Positions 1-14,016 of a stretch of DNA of 64,000 bases are shown here, piece after piece. The stretch comes from Pomacea canaliculata (taxonomy: Eukaryota; Mollusca; Gastropoda; Architaenioglossa; Ampullariidae): the NCBI RefSeq assembly GCF_003073045.1, contig NC_037590.1:28608449-28672448 (forward strand), in the 5' to 3' direction. Position 1 is the first letter of the stretch. Every line of letters begins with the position of its first letter. Made by a program: the position numbers and the translations under genes. The notes below the pieces were generated by a model, which worked only from the letters and a program-made list of their open reading frames with translations, made no database searches and was not told the origin of the DNA.

Positions 1-3000
1 AAAAGTAGTCCCATAACCTTTCAGTCTTTGGGAAGTGAGGTCTTCATACTTACCTCAGGACACGATTTTCATGTGAAGGTGGTGTATTATCAAATAGTTC
101 TTCACTCAAGTGGCAAAGTTTTATAGGTCAAATATCAAAATAAAAACTTTCACCATAAAAACTTGTTCCAGAATCTGATGGATGAAATGGATTAACGATC
201 AGTTTGATGGAAGCATTATTGGAGACAGACAAAGATAAATGCTTACTTTCATTTTTATCACTCACAGGATGTTCAAAATAATATATTGTGTCTCTGTGCA
301 TGTGTGTATATGTGTACCTGCCCATGATGTAAACTGCAAAATAAAAGAGATCACATTTCTAGATTTAAAAAAAAAATCAGATCACTCAGCAAAACATACT
401 GGCTGCAAGTACAACTTAGTTTACACAAGTAGTGATCAAAACGGTCATTCAATCATATAAAAATGTATACTTGTTCTCATGTAAAAGAAGTGCAGTTAAA
501 ACTAATGAAAATGATACTGATTACATTCTAAATTATTAATATGGGCATTTGTCTTATTTATATGTCTAATATATGTCTTAAGGACAAGAGGTAAAATTAT
601 TTGATCATGATTTTGCTCCAGGTATTCATCTCCAAGCATTTTTTTCTTTTTCTTCTTCCTATTCACTCCCAATGAAGCATAGGGCCCCAAAAGCATTTTT
701 TTTTACATTATAAATATTCTGAATCTTTTAACACATAATTACATTCCAATACATGTGTATGGAAATACTTTACATTTTAAAAACATTATTTTTCCATTTT
801 ATTATCATAATTAACTTCTCTTTTTTCACAAAATGGAATTCATCTTGAAGTGCTGTATCTGCAAAATTTCTTTAATGAAAATTTAATAAATAAATTTTAT
901 AAACTCTTGGTCCTGCACCACTAAACAATATTTCAGCATGTCTATACAATGTCAATAGGTAATTAATTTTCTCCTGCTTAATTTTGCCACTTGATATATG
1001 CCATAGCATCTAAATGTACAGAAAAAATTGTATTTCTAAAGCACCATAAAAATATAGCTGTGACATGTACTCAAAACAAAAACTAATATATGTATAAAGA
1101 GACAGCAAACTTTAGAATAAACATTATAAAATTTGACATGCTTCAGAGCCTTTGTTTATATCTGCCCTGTGTGTATATATGTTTTAAGTACATAAACATG
1201 AAAAAGAGGTTCCACAAGAAAACAGAAGATTGTCATGGTTAGAATTTCTTTACAAGTTTGTAAATTACCACACATTCATGACTTTTTTTTTTCTTTCATG
1301 CACCTGCTGGATAGGTAAATGACTACTATCGCAGCTGAATAAACATGTTTACATGATCACAGTAATTCCTGTAAATGACTATGAGAATGCTGTGTACACC
1401 CTAACAGATTCCTGAACTTAAATAAAGATCAGGCTATATGAACTGAGGTATTGTGTTAACAAAAATTCCATCCCCTTAAATAATTATCAGTCACATCTGA
1501 GCAGCACATAAGCAAATAGGTGTATCTTGCAATATATCAAAATAATTCTGTAAAATCTATTATCAGTATACCAGGTGTGTGTGCATATGCATGCGCATGA
1601 ACACATGCATTTACTTAGAAATGGATATGTATGCATGCATGAAAGTGTGTGCACATGTGCATAGGTGGTTGTTTTTGTTCATGCATATGTGTGTGTATGT
1701 GTACACACAATAAAAGACATAGAATGTGAGTTGTTGGTAGAGGGGAGGACAGAAAAAAATCAGAGCTGAATAAGCAAATCTATGTGGGTGAGAGAATAAG
1801 TAAGATCATGGCATCTTTTAGTATAATGTACATGCACAAGTGCCTGAATGTGTTCTTACAGATTATGAAAAATATCTATACCTACATTTGTGTAACTTGT
1901 ATACATGCAATTATTAATGGATTACTACACCGAACATAATAATTCATTAAAAGTTGTTGGCACACACAAACACACAAATTAACTGATACACTAAGTTTGA
2001 AACTGGAAACAAAGGAAAATAATGATAGTGACTAAAATACGTCGCTGAAACAGCACTTCTCATATCATGCAATATGTTTATATAAGATAAAAACACAATT
2101 ATTCATTTGATTAAAGCCCTGCATACAAACATGCATGTCCATGTGCACACACATGCATGTGCATAAACTATATGCAGAAAAGCAAAGACACTGTCTTGAC
2201 ATCCAACCTTTACATATACCCATGCAAGACATTCATCCATACATACAAGTGTGCACAAGCACATACATTCATCACATAAACATAACATCAAAGTTACAGC
2301 AACAGCTAACAGAAAAGAAAGAATACATGATGCTGTATCAACAGTCATGTCATGGCTATGCAGCAAAACATACAGAAGTGCAACATGATCATAAATAATA
2401 AAATTATATGCATATTCCTGTTGTACAAAGATGTTTTGCTTTTGGACTCAAAAAGATGTTTATTTCTAGTAAATTCTTAAAGTGAAAAAGAGCACAAAAA
2501 TGCTTTGAAAAACATTTTATACAGAAGAACACAGGTATATCACAGGTCAAACATTTGACTAGTGATTCGTTAGTTGACTAAAAAAAAAATTACAAATGCC
2601 AGTGCTTAAAAATATTATTGTGGTAATTGAAACTTCTCATAACTTTGTTGCTAGCATTTACTGCAACCAAAGTGCAGTAGTGTTACTCCACAAAATACAC
2701 GAAACATACACTTGAAGAACTTTTTAGTTTGTATACTGTACAACACAGATATCCATTCTAGGTGTATTATTTATTATTAGCTTAGTATTGAACAGCAGAA
2801 GTTATAATTTAAAATATGTGTAAAATATGCTTAGCATTTTTGTTAGACACTGGCAAAGTCAACATCTTAGTATTGTAAGGAATTTTTCAACTAAACACAA
2901 GTGTTTTTCTCTCTCTCTCTCTCTCCTTGAACGCATGTATGTGTGTGTGCACCTGCAATAAATGCACCTCTCCATGATGAATGAATGTAATGAAAAATAT

Positions 3001-3620
3001 AATTAACTATTCATGCTTTCTAATTTCTTCATGAGAGAGTATTATTAAGCATAATAAATTAAACAAAATATTACAAAGTCTAGAAAATATATCAATAGGA
3101 AATATAATCAGACCTGATATATGCCTGCTTTGTTATAATTATTTTCAAAAACATATCACCACTATGACTGGCCTTACAACTATTTGTGCATTTTCTTGAC
3201 AAACCAAACAGAAAACAAAATATGTAAAATTAAAACTGAAAATTAATTAAATAAAAATAACCAAATGAAACCAGCAGTGCAATAACTAATCCAAAAATAA
3301 GCTCTCTTTTGTTAAATCCCATGTATTTTTAGACAAATAGGGGTACACATATGCCATTCTGTGTAAACCCACATAAGTGCAGGCATGCACAAATATGCAC
3401 ATGGATTATATATATATATGTGAAATAAACCCTTAAACATACATGCATGTACACAATTACACATGGTATCTACAAAAACAGTTAAACTAATTTTAGTAAA
3501 TGTCATGCATTATCACACACACTCACATACAGTCAAAATCAAAAGTCAAACATGTATACACTTTATAGTATTATATGCTGTTTGCTGTCCATTGTTGTTA
3601 TTTGCTAATCTTTTGCTGAT
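1..3620. other. Gene-free AT-rich flank, probably 3' UTR/downstream region of the MMD-like gene
   Basis: No exon with conserved coding potential was found here on either strand; the open frames are short and low-complexity. It lies directly downstream of the stop codon of the minus-strand MMD-like gene, so part of it should be that gene's 3' UTR, but I could not fix the cleavage site because AATAAA-like words are frequent in such AT-rich DNA. Visible structure: alternating purine-pyrimidine stretches rich in CATGCA/TGTGTG (about 1570-1700, 2110-2260, 3340-3450) and a (CT)n run near 2910-2926. Confidence 0.5.
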
Positions 3621-6600
3621 TCATGGTGTTTTGTCTCCAACACCTGCTGTGACTGGTGCACCAAGAAGATATACACACACAGCATAATAATGGAAAAGTG
3701 CGCCCACGAAAACAAAACAGTGCCAGATGGCATGGGCAAAGGGAATGACTCCATCACTTTTAAAGAAAAGCACACCTAGCATATAGGTAATCCCCCCCAG
3801 AGACAGCTCATATAGTCCTGAAGACTCTTTCTGAAAAACACAAAAGAAAATTGTATTACATTAAGTGATCAATAACACATTTCTGCACACAAAGCTATAT
3901 TTATTTTAATATGTATTGCATGATAACTGAGTAGTACGGTTTCTCTTTAAACAATAAATGAAATCAATAATCTGAAACCTTTTCAGATGACTACTCTTTG
4001 GCAGATTTCCTTGTAAGTATAACTGTTATTATAACTCATGTGAGAAACATGAATATTTTTCAGATTTACTTAAAGTAAATTGGTTATCTTTGCTATGCAA
4101 TTCAAAATGGATCTGAAGGAATCTCCAGTAATCACTCAAACTTTTTAAAACTCTCTATAATTTTTCTATTTCAGAAGCTTTATATATTTTGGACCAATAT
4201 ATTTTTTTTTTTTTTTTGGTACACTCGGGATGTCTTCCATCACTTGCTATTTGTCAGTAGAGGAATGGTGTGAAAATTGTATAATAGTATGGAACATGGC
4301 ACAAATACACATGCATGCAAGCACACACATGCAGAGAGGGAAAGGTAACAAGTACAGGCTTGGCGATGGGGGTGGGGGTTGTTACTGGGTGGGTGACAAC
4401 CCTGTGACTAAAGGAGAGAGGAGAGGGTCAACTAGCGACAGGATGGAGATGCGGGGATGTTTTGGAGAGAAATCTGGTGTGAAGGTTGAGTGAAGAGGGC
4501 AGCAGGTCAGAACATGAGGGGACAGTGTAGAGGTAAGAGCTAGGACTCATCGAGAGCGTGAGTGTGTGATGTGGATGTTTTGCCTTAGCCAAAACTATCA
4601 ACTAAAAGTAAAAAGGACTCGGAACCCATGAGAGCACTGTGTTCATTATAATGGTGAGATCGGGAAAAGCAGCCCACATCTAGCCTGTTACAATTTATCT
4701 TGGTAGATTTCATTTTAAAAGTAATAACACAAAGTGATAGTTTATTCCATACCATATCCATGATGATGATGGAGGGACACACCCCAATCACTAGATACAA
4801 GACAATTTCAAGCCATTTGTATCTGAAAAACATTTATTTTTTAATAAATAAATAATTGAAGACTGCATGCAATGATTATTTGTCAACTTGTCAAAAGAAG
4901 TATTTCAAGATTCCTATCTTTCACAAAGAATACTACTACTAATAATAATAGTAATCTATACAGCACCTTAACCCACCATCGAAGGCAGGCTCAAAATGCA
5001 TTACATGCTAGCACATATCTGAAGTTGCATATAGGTGCACAAGCACACAATATCAATTGGCATCAAGTGTACCAAACAGTCTCTCACACACGCATACACC
5101 AAAGCACACACAGTGAAGGAGACTAGGGTACCCAAGAAAACTATCAATAGTCACATCCAAAAGAGATGTGTCAGGATCAAGATCTGAACCCACGATACCA
5201 GATTCTCATTGTCATGGTGACAGCTTTTTAGCCACTAATGCCAATAACTACCCCACATTGTAATGACTGTGATAAAGGACTATACACCTGTAGCTGGCAG
5301 ATAGGGGTTGCATTATTTTGTATCAGATAGGATTATTATGTCTCCCTCATAGTTTCCTTGTTATTACCACCATAATCCCTTTTCTGACTCAGATAATAAC
5401 AGTTAAGTGCACATTTTTTAATAACTGATTAGTAAATAATACACAATTTAAGCTTGTTAACAGTTTGGCTTACTGTTCATGGAACAGGTACTGGTAAAGA
5501 ATTCCACAAACAGCCAGTACCCATACAACAGTCAATACCTCCTCTGCCCACGAATGAAACTCCTTCAGAATCAGCCTGTCACAATATTACAGTATAATGA
5601 CCAGCAGTCCATTCTAGTTTGAAATCAACTTTCTAATTGCTATATCCTTCTTCACATCATAATTACATAACTTCTTACATTAAACATGTGATTTCTCACA
5701 AGAGGTAGTACCTTTTTATACAATGTTGGATATACTGTATAAGACACTAATGATTCTTGACCAACAACCTACAAAATTATCATCATTGTTTATCTTTAAG
5801 AAGAACTATACTGGTTTAAAATTTATAGCCATTTGCAGGAAGCTGTAAGACATTGGACATATTCATCTATGAACATATATGTATTACAGCAAAGTTTTGC
5901 AATACTTATATCTCCCCCAAAAATAGCAGATTCAGTAGTACATAAGCTATCATCATGGATTTTGCCACTTGAGAGCCTTTTTTTTAATCCCTTCTGAACT
6001 GCTTGTCTACAAGAATGACTTTCTTTGCAAATAATCTCTACTTCAAGTTTAAATTAATGATATTACTTTTTTTACATGATTCACATGATGGGCCAAAAAA
6101 ATTACAAAATTACTGCAATAAGCCAGAAAATATTTGATGAAGAACAGAACACTTCTGTTTTGTAATTTTGAAAGCTGCTAACCAGGAATTTTGATAAGCA
6201 ATCAACTGACTTACCAAGGTGTGTAAGACGATGCAATGAATACATGAATAACCGCACGGTCTCCAATATGAAAAAAATTTTTCCAGTTTCTGAAAAACAA
6301 ACAAAAATACATAAAACAATAAAGCATTTTCAGCATTCAACTATGCTAAATTTAAAGAACTATAGTCTGTAACCCACTGAAGTTATAAGGGGTGAGAGAA
6401 AAACATCAAAACACAAATGTATCAACACTAATTTGTGGATTAAATGGGATAACACTTTCAGTGTAGATTTAAACATTCTTACACAAAAATAGTTAAGCAT
6501 GTGTTAGATACAGGTGACTATGAGGAGGCTAGGGCAGTGAATTAGCTTTGAGACAATTCAAAACAAAGCTGTCAAACAGTTAAGTCATGGAACTCATGAT

Positions 6601-9600
6601 CGGCAATGGCCTAGAAACAGACTGTGAAAGAGAAAGAGAGAGCAAAAGCAATAAAAAAAAATAAGTGAGAGAGATAGCAAGCCAGAAAAAGAAAATGAAT
6701 GACGGTATGAGAGACAGAAAAAGAAGAGAACAGCAAGAGAGACAGATGAAAAATAATTTATGAGGTAACAGAATAAGCAAAAGTTATACTTTTTCTACAT
6801 CTTACCCTTAGACAGTGTAGCAAAAATAAAAACACTACAAAACATGTCAAAAAGAGGGAGGACGAAAACCAGCAAGGCAGAAGGAAGAGAAAGAGCTGGT
6901 GATGATAAAATTAAAATACAAATAGGAAAGAAATATTACAAAATTTATTCATTCAATTTTTCACACCTTCCTTGCATATTAACAGCTACTCATGCAATGC
7001 ATATGTGCATGCATGCATCCACACACATGCCTACACACACACACACAAACAGATATATATAAATAGCTTTACTACAGTAACACATTAATAATTTCTGCTG
7101 AACTTTGTTGACTTTCCTAAATTCTTCAATCATTTAGCCATCTAAATTCACATATGTATATAACATTTTAGTATTAGTAAAAGCTTGTTTTTGCTAGGTG
7201 GGAAGAAAAAACAAACATAAAACACCCAAAAATTTTAGAAAGCAATCTTAGGATTATACAAAGAAAAGTAGCACAAAAAGGGCAAAATAAAAAACAACTA
7301 CTAAACTAGTATCCACAAGCCTTTCAGTATATATAAGAAAAATTAATTTAAATATGAGCATAAATATTTTCACAACAAAATTTTTAATGAAAAATTAAAA
7401 ACAAAAACAAAACCTGACCGAAGCCAGCCAGTGTAAGAGATGAAGTGGAAAATGGTGGAGACAGAGAAGAGAGCTATTAAGGCCAGCCCATAGATGATCA
7501 CAACTGTCAGGTGCAAATCAGATGCTGCCAGGTACACCATAAATACAAGTGCTGCCAAACTTGGTGCCACCCATGCCTGAAAGTGTCAGTCAGCCAATTT
7601 ACTGATACACTCTCCCCTCCCCACCCCAAGTATAACGCTGATAACAAATTAAATTAAAAACCATTAACTATTCCTATCTGCATCGACAATCTTTCTTCTA
7701 TGTATATTAAATCCATTATGGGAGTGTACTATATAATTTGAATATGCATTTTTTATTGTTCTCATTGCTGATACACTCCCCATGCAATATATTTCTTCTG
7801 TTTTATGCTTGGAGTAGTAACATCAACTAACTTTGCTATCAAGTCAAAACGCAAAGGCACTTAAGTAACAATTAAATTTGCAAGGAAATATTAAATTGTG
7901 GAATAAAAAGGGATTTTGATTTGCCAGCTATATAGCTTTTGTTGGTATTGCTGAATCATTCTCATCATCTTAGTGAGCACAAAAGTTTTTTAACATGGAA
8001 ACTACATACAAGAAATGAAAATCACTATCTTGCAGTTTTTATGTTGGTAATGAGTTCATGGCCTTTCAAAATCTCTCGCCACATACGACTTATTTCACAC
8101 CGGTAACACATTTAAATGTCTTAAAGGCTTTGTATACATGTAGTTTCTCGAAGTCTGTGCATAGCTACTGCTAGTTATGTTACAATATGAAATTATTGAC
8201 AAAGGTTAACTAATCTAAATTATAATTTATAATGATAACTGTTTACAGTCTATAATTCAAATTCTTAAAAAAATGCATTTCTAGAAGGAAGATGCAAAAG
8301 TGTTTTAATAATTCCCAGAAGTAAGCCAGTTTAGTGAGAACAGAAACTAACAATAATATTTTAAGAAACAAAGGTAAGCTAACTAACTACAACTCACTCC
8401 ATGGGGGATGATGTTGGCCAAATGTTCCACATCTGTTGGATTATAAGCCTCCCCTTGACTTGGTGGCTCATTTTTTAACCTAAAAATATAAAAAATGATT
8501 TAATATGGTTTCACAAAAAAAATATTAAAATGTGTGTGTATATATTCAGTCTTCTCTTTTATGTTTTGTAATAAAATTGAACAAATGAATCTGTACAAAA
8601 TAAATGTTGTGGCAGTCTACGCGAGGTGTTGCCCGTCGTTTTGATGAGGTATCTGACCCTGCCTGACCTGCCAGTGTTGGTTACATGGCTGATGACCCAG
8701 CCCGCCTAGATCATTCTAGCAGGTGTGTAAGATTTGGTACCTGGAATGTTCGGTGTGGGAGAGCACATGCGTGACTAGTAGATGCGGGATGCTTCTAGAC
8801 GCATGTAAAAATCTGGTGTCTTATCTTGTAAGTTGTAAAGCGTATGATTGTTATTTGTCAGCATTTGGAAAAATAGTTTTGTTACGAATTAAACCTAACC
8901 ATTTGAAAGTGTTGTGCAGTTATGTAGGGCTTTTATGTTGTTTCATATAAATTTGTTCCAAATAGGAATCTTTGTCATAGTTTGTATGAAAATATCATTA
9001 GTTTGTGCAAAATATATTTTAAAAAATAAATTTTGAGCTCCTGCCATGATCTCTTGTTATGAGATAAGCCTCAAACAAACATAACCAAGAAAGGTAAAGA
9101 ATTAAGACAAAGAGGGCAAAAAGAAGCTAGAAAGTTTTTATGGCAGTGAACATCTTTCGTTTAGATCAGTGTCCTATGGCAACATCCAATCAGAATTTAG
9201 CAGTTTTCCTGGTGCCTTGCGCAAACCAGAAACTGGGGGCAAGCATTTTTTTCACGTGATACAAAATGTCGGCCACATGTTGTTGAGTTTGTTGTCAGAA
9301 TGAAGCTCTCTTTTCGTATCGCTTATAAGATAACCATAATTTTCGCCTTCCCAGTTTTTTAGGCATTTATTATCTGGAAAGCAGACAATACTAACTCTTC
9401 TCCTTTTTTTAATTTGCTGTTGCGGCAGTTACCCTCATTCTGCACTAACAAATGCTTTGTGCTCTTAGTATACAAGATATTGAATCCCTATTGATGCTCA
9501 TGTAAAAGTGAAGAAAAATATATTAGTCAACCAAAGCAGATACAGTTTGTAGAGAAAACCAAATGCTTGCTTAGGCAATAGTACTTTCATTACTTTCTAT

Positions 9601-12478
9601 CTTCTTAATTTTACTGGGCTTTTCTCATTCATCTTTTTTAAATGACTTTAAGTACTTTCTTCTATAACAGAAGCAGTTTTATTATTTTTACTTTTCGTTT
9701 AGTCTTGGGTTTTTAGCCCTAAGATATAAATCTTATAACAATGTAAACTTATTCATTTAACCAGTAAGCTATAAATCACTATTAACAAGTAGTGCTTGGT
9801 ATGTCATTACCTTTTAAGATCAGCATTAGAAGAGACCTGGCGTAAAAGTGTTACAACCATTGGACAGCAGTTCTGTGGTGCACTTGAATGGCCTAATTAG
9901 CAGCTCTCAGTCTTCTTGTGCTCTCAAGAAGAGTCCTGCTGAAAAGTACTATGCTGTCCCAGTGGATGTTTCCTGTCTGCCCATGTTGTATCCATCTGCA
10001 TATGGGGCTTCCTTAACAATGGTATCCTCATTATTAAAAACCATCTGAATAGTCAAGCATACCTTTTTGTATGATTTTCTTTTTGTCACATGAGAACCTA
10101 AATACTAGCCTTAAATTACTGTTATGGCAGAATGGCAAACAGTTACTGGTAAAAAGCATGCTTATAAATATTTCACTATTAACCTGAAATAACTACACAC
10201 AAATTTTACCTTCCTGAATGATCAGTTGTGATTGGTTTTAAGGACCAAACTTCAATGCTTAAAGTGCTAAAAGCAATCTCTCAAGCCTGCTAGCATTGAA
10301 AGCAAACTTGACACAAAAACTGCTTATCTGATCTACCACATCAGTTTGTACACATTCAAGTGTGAGCCTTTTAAAGAAAACGAGTTCTATTGATAAAGCA
10401 TTCTGTTGGTGTAATGCTATTCTTGTCATTTCATGCAGCAACCAGTAAAATCAATATTTATGTGCTTTAATTATGATTTAAATTTAATTTAGTTGAAATT
10501 TAAAGTATCAATGTTGCACTTCTTAAAACTGAAGATAACAAAAAATAAAAGATTGTGAGGGTGTGGGCTCAAGACAAGGAAACTGCTGTCTCTCACGGTC
10601 ATGCACAATCTTAATATTAAACATTTTCCCTTTTACAAAGACATATATTATTCACATCAATCACTTTTGTCTTGTGATTCCCATTACTATAATTATCACA
10701 GCTCACGTGTACTTTGAACAGCACTCAATGCAAGGCCTACATTATGCACAGCATCACTCTAATCAAAACGCTATGTGGGACAATAGGCAAACTTTGACTC
10801 CTCTACTTCATTATGCAATGACTAAACAATAAGGGAGACAAAGTTCAGTTAGGGAAACATAGGTTAATACAGGTATCCTAGTGGCACTATATAATCCTAG
10901 TGATCACTTTCTTTTAGGGGTGACTGCTTTTACATCTCATTAATCAATAATTAATCAATACATTGTGGGTCAATTGGCAGAATTTCATTAATAAAACTTA
11001 ATGACTTAACAACAAGGATTAAAGTTCAGTTTGGAAAACACAGGTTACTACAGTTGTCGTAGTGGTGCTATGAGCATAGTTTTAACTTTCTAAGAGGCTT
11101 TCTTTTTACGTTATTTTTGTAAGTGTCAACTGGTTTTGTAAAACACAAAAGGCCTGGTTTTCACTACATACACATACCCCCTCCTATTCATTTATATATG
11201 TGTGTGTGCAATTCTACACTGAAGCACCACCTTACAAAACATTTCCACTTTACTTCTTAAGATCTACCCACTTCAGTTTCTTCAGACTTATCAGGTTTGT
11301 ATTTTAGCAGTTGTCTGAGGACTGAATGTGTCAAGGGTTAGGGTTAGGGTTAACTTTTTTGGGGAGGGAAACTAACAAAAACTTTATAACAACACATGCA
11401 CAAACTAAAATTGCAATTAAAATGTACAAGCTTTCACACATCTGTAAACCACTTACACTTCTGATTTAACATCTGTTAATTGCAATGGCTGAAAGTGCTT
11501 ATGTCTAAGGACATATATTTTCATCTCGATAATTTTAATGCAACCCACGCAAAAAAATCTAGGTCCATCTAGTTTGAACATTTTGTTTTATTACAGCAAA
11601 ATCCTTTGTCTGTTAATCCATCTAGCTTCAGATTTTTTTTTAAACTACTGAAACGTGCGCTGCATTGTTAATTTTAACAATCTATTATTAAACATTCTTC
11701 AGCCGTTAGGATTCTCGGCTCGGTGCTGCAGAAACAATTTGACATTTCTGATTAATTCTTAATAATAAGTTTAAGACAACAAGGATGACAGATATGGGTG
11801 AAATTAACACATGCATGTACTCCATTGTCGTTAGTAATACTGAGTCAAAAATTAGTTACTTCTTGTGTAAAATCAGTACTCGTTTTACAGGCACAGATAC
11901 CTCGCCTAAATAAATGAGAACTATTACACCTGTCATCTCACATTTTTCAGATCAACCCAAATGCAAAAATTTGCTTAGTACCGTGCTGAGTCATTGATGC
12001 GAGAGTTAAAATCAGCTGGATAAAAAAAAAATACAAGCAGAGCTCAGAAAAAAGGGGTGTATAAAAAAACTGAAAAGAATTCATTAGCACTTCTTTTTAC
12101 AAAGGAGAAATTAGGGGGGAAAATCAGCCACATCCAATATGAATTTCGAAGAAAAAGCTGCAATAGAAAAATAAGTACGTCACCTTGTATGTTTTACCTG
12201 GTGCTTATTCGATCGTATCGAAGCCCGCCTCCCTGATATTATCAACGACAATGTGAGTGAGATTTAAGTCCATCTATGCCCCGTGTTGGCACGGGCAACG
12301 TTAAGCAGCCAAGTGAGATAAATCATTCCATTTGAGGCGTGCGTGATAGTGCAGTCCCTTGAGGGGAGGACGCCCACGACACTAGCTAATGCTGATTAGT
12401 AAAGGATACCTGGTTTTCCGCACTGTGAGGTTTTGGTTCCAAAGGAAGATAAGCACATGGATTAAATATACTTTTCAT
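3621..12478 (-). CDS. MMD: MMD/PAQR10-11-like seven-transmembrane protein (progestin and adipoQ receptor family)
   Basis: Predicted membrane protein of the PAQR/hemolysin-III family, closest in pattern to monocyte-to-macrophage differentiation factor (Golgi/endomembrane location in vertebrates). Coding exons (minus): 12410-12478, 12198-12232, 8398-8479, 7419-7576, 6215-6289, 5474-5575, 4753-4822, 3621-3830; phases join without a break to give 266 aa. Family landmarks: [10 protein letters not shown] at about residues 48-57 (MMD has YKPT..EHAAN), STIFH at 102-106, FHIGDRAVI around D125 and PFAHAIWH at 227-234. H106, D125, H230 and H234 are the putative metal site shared by the PAQR/CREST superfamily. 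Seven hydrophobic segments can be traced. The first two exons (23 codons and a 35-nt microexon) are less certain: they were chosen because ATG at 12478, donor, acceptor and phase all agree. The ligand and reaction of MMD proteins are not settled. Confidence 0.85.
4300..4575. other. GC-richer segment of unknown origin in the last MMD-like intron
   Basis: A block rich in purine GGA/GGGG runs inside an otherwise AT-rich intron between the last two MMD-like exons. It follows an uninterrupted T tract (about 4201-4218). It could be part of a retroelement copy, but I see no target-site duplication, reverse transcriptase frame or tRNA box, so no family is assigned. Confidence 0.25.
4935..5250 (-). 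mobile_element. V-SINE-like tRNA-derived SINE, degenerate
   Basis: Read on the minus strand it starts with a tRNA-like head: an A-box-like TGGCTAAAAAGC and a B-box-like GGGTTCAGATC (complement near 5185-5195). It ends with a tail resembling other SINE tails (TTGAGCCTGCC, then GGTGCTGTATA) followed by an ATT/AGT repeat at 4935-4960. The same tail pattern occurs in the copy at 51656-52165. It sits in an intron of the MMD-like gene. Boundaries are approximate. Confidence 0.5.
10764..11100. repeat. Diverged tandem duplication, unit about 195-200 bp
   Basis: Two similar blocks lie side by side (roughly 10764-10920 and 10963-11100). Both contain, in the same order, a GTGGG-CAAT-GGCA word, an AAAGTTCAGTT word, then GGAAA-CA-AGGTTA-TACAG and GTAGTGG-like words. 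They lie in the large MMD-like intron between exons 2 and 3 and show no coding potential. Confidence 0.45.
11336..11353. repeat. Short interstitial telomere-type repeat (GGGTTA)3
   Basis: Three consecutive GGGTTA units sit in an intron of the MMD-like gene. This is the metazoan telomere motif but the run is very short; it may come from chance or from an old repair insertion. Confidence 0.6.
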
Positions 12479-14016
12479 GAAATGATGACATGGTATATGC
12501 CATATCTGGTTAGGTTTTAGCGCATTGGCCCATCCCTCAGATGTGTATATAGTCAACGCAGGAAGAAATGCTGAACTGAGGCAGAGGGTATCTATACCCT
12601 GATTGCCGCATTCCGCACGTTTGTACGCAATGGAAAAATTCTTCCTCCACTGAAGTATTTGAACAGCAACAATTTTAACTGGGGTTTTAAAACAAAGCCA
12701 TGTGTTTTATTTTATTTTTTATTATTTATTTTTATTCTTATTTTGTAGTAGGGGAGGGGACGAGAAACCCGCGTGTTTGAAAATAGTGCTTTCTATTTGC
12801 AGAGACGTTATACCGTCTCAGCTATTTGTGATAAATTTTATTAGCGACATACATGCATCCGTATTTGATGAGTTTTGAGAAGCCTGGACATCAGCCTAAA
12901 CCCTATTACGATTTTATTTATTGGTAAGATTAAGACACAGCTTTAGGATTAGTGTTACGGTTGCATCGCCCGCCCAGACGGACTGTCCTTGTTGTAATGC
13001 ATTTGTCAGCATTCACGAACTTTAATTCCAACATCTTTCTAGCTGCTTATCTAAACCGGCGAGGATAGCTTTAGTGATTGGGGCTGTCTGTGTAGCAATT
13101 AAAAAAACCTTGTGTAAAAATTTTGTAAAGTCTGCTTAGATTGATCATCAGTCATGATGTATCCTTGTCAAGGCTACTATGTGACACACAGACAAAAAAT
13201 CTTTGATAGGTTTTGCAGTAATATAAAGGTTTTACCCATTAATCACAAACAATTAGTTATCAGCACCATATTCTTCAGCGAAATCTTCTTTAACCATTGT
13301 CAGCTTCTAGTCTTCAGCTTGTAGTACAGTATTTTTTCATGTACAATTATTTGAGAAGCATGAAAATTCATGACATTTTTTTCCAAAACAAACTATGTGG
13401 CACCTGCAGGGAAGATCTAGAGAAGACAACCACATTGGTTATTAGAAGTGGACTGACCATGATCTTTCTTATTCCATAGCGAACAAAAAGAACACCTTTT
13501 CCAGTATCTGATCACTCTCTTGCTATCTTCAAGAAAACTTGAGAGTTTATTGTCATAAAGATCATTTCAACAATCATCATACATCTCATTTCAACAAAAC
13601 AATAAAACGTAAAAATGCAGCTGTATAAGCACACATTTATGAAAAGACAATTGGCAAAGGTCATATATTAAGTACATGCACTATTGTCCAAAATATTTGA
13701 AGTATTCCATGGACAGCTAATGTGTTTATTACTATTTTGTGTTCTGCCATGAGAAGTACAAGCTGGGAGGAAGTCTGACAAGCTATAAAACATGACATCC
13801 AGTGCTGCAAAAGTGTTTGAAGGATCTGCTGAGAATGGATGCTTTGGTAGAATACTAGCCACCTGCTTCCCATTTACAAGCAGAAGTAGAGAAGACAAGA
13901 AGAAAGTGGTATGGGACAGGGTTATACAAACTTCAGGATTTTCAGGCTCGCAATCAGTTGTGTTTATAAAACATCTGCAGAAGTCTTTGATCAACATTTA
14001 GCTATGATGATTTATA
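12479..14016. other. Intergenic region between the MMD-like start and the SLC43A3-like stop
   Basis: No coding exon was recognised. The 12479-13100 part should hold the MMD-like promoter and 5' UTR (upstream of its minus-strand ATG). The part just below 14017 is expected to be SLC43A3-like 3' UTR. No repeat with clear ends was seen. Confidence 0.4.

Noticed and set aside
9170-9330. Promoter-like patch with CCAAT and CACGTG words and short ATG frames inside the large MMD-like intron
   Set aside because: No in-phase exon with donor and no homology; could be an alternative promoter but nothing decides it.
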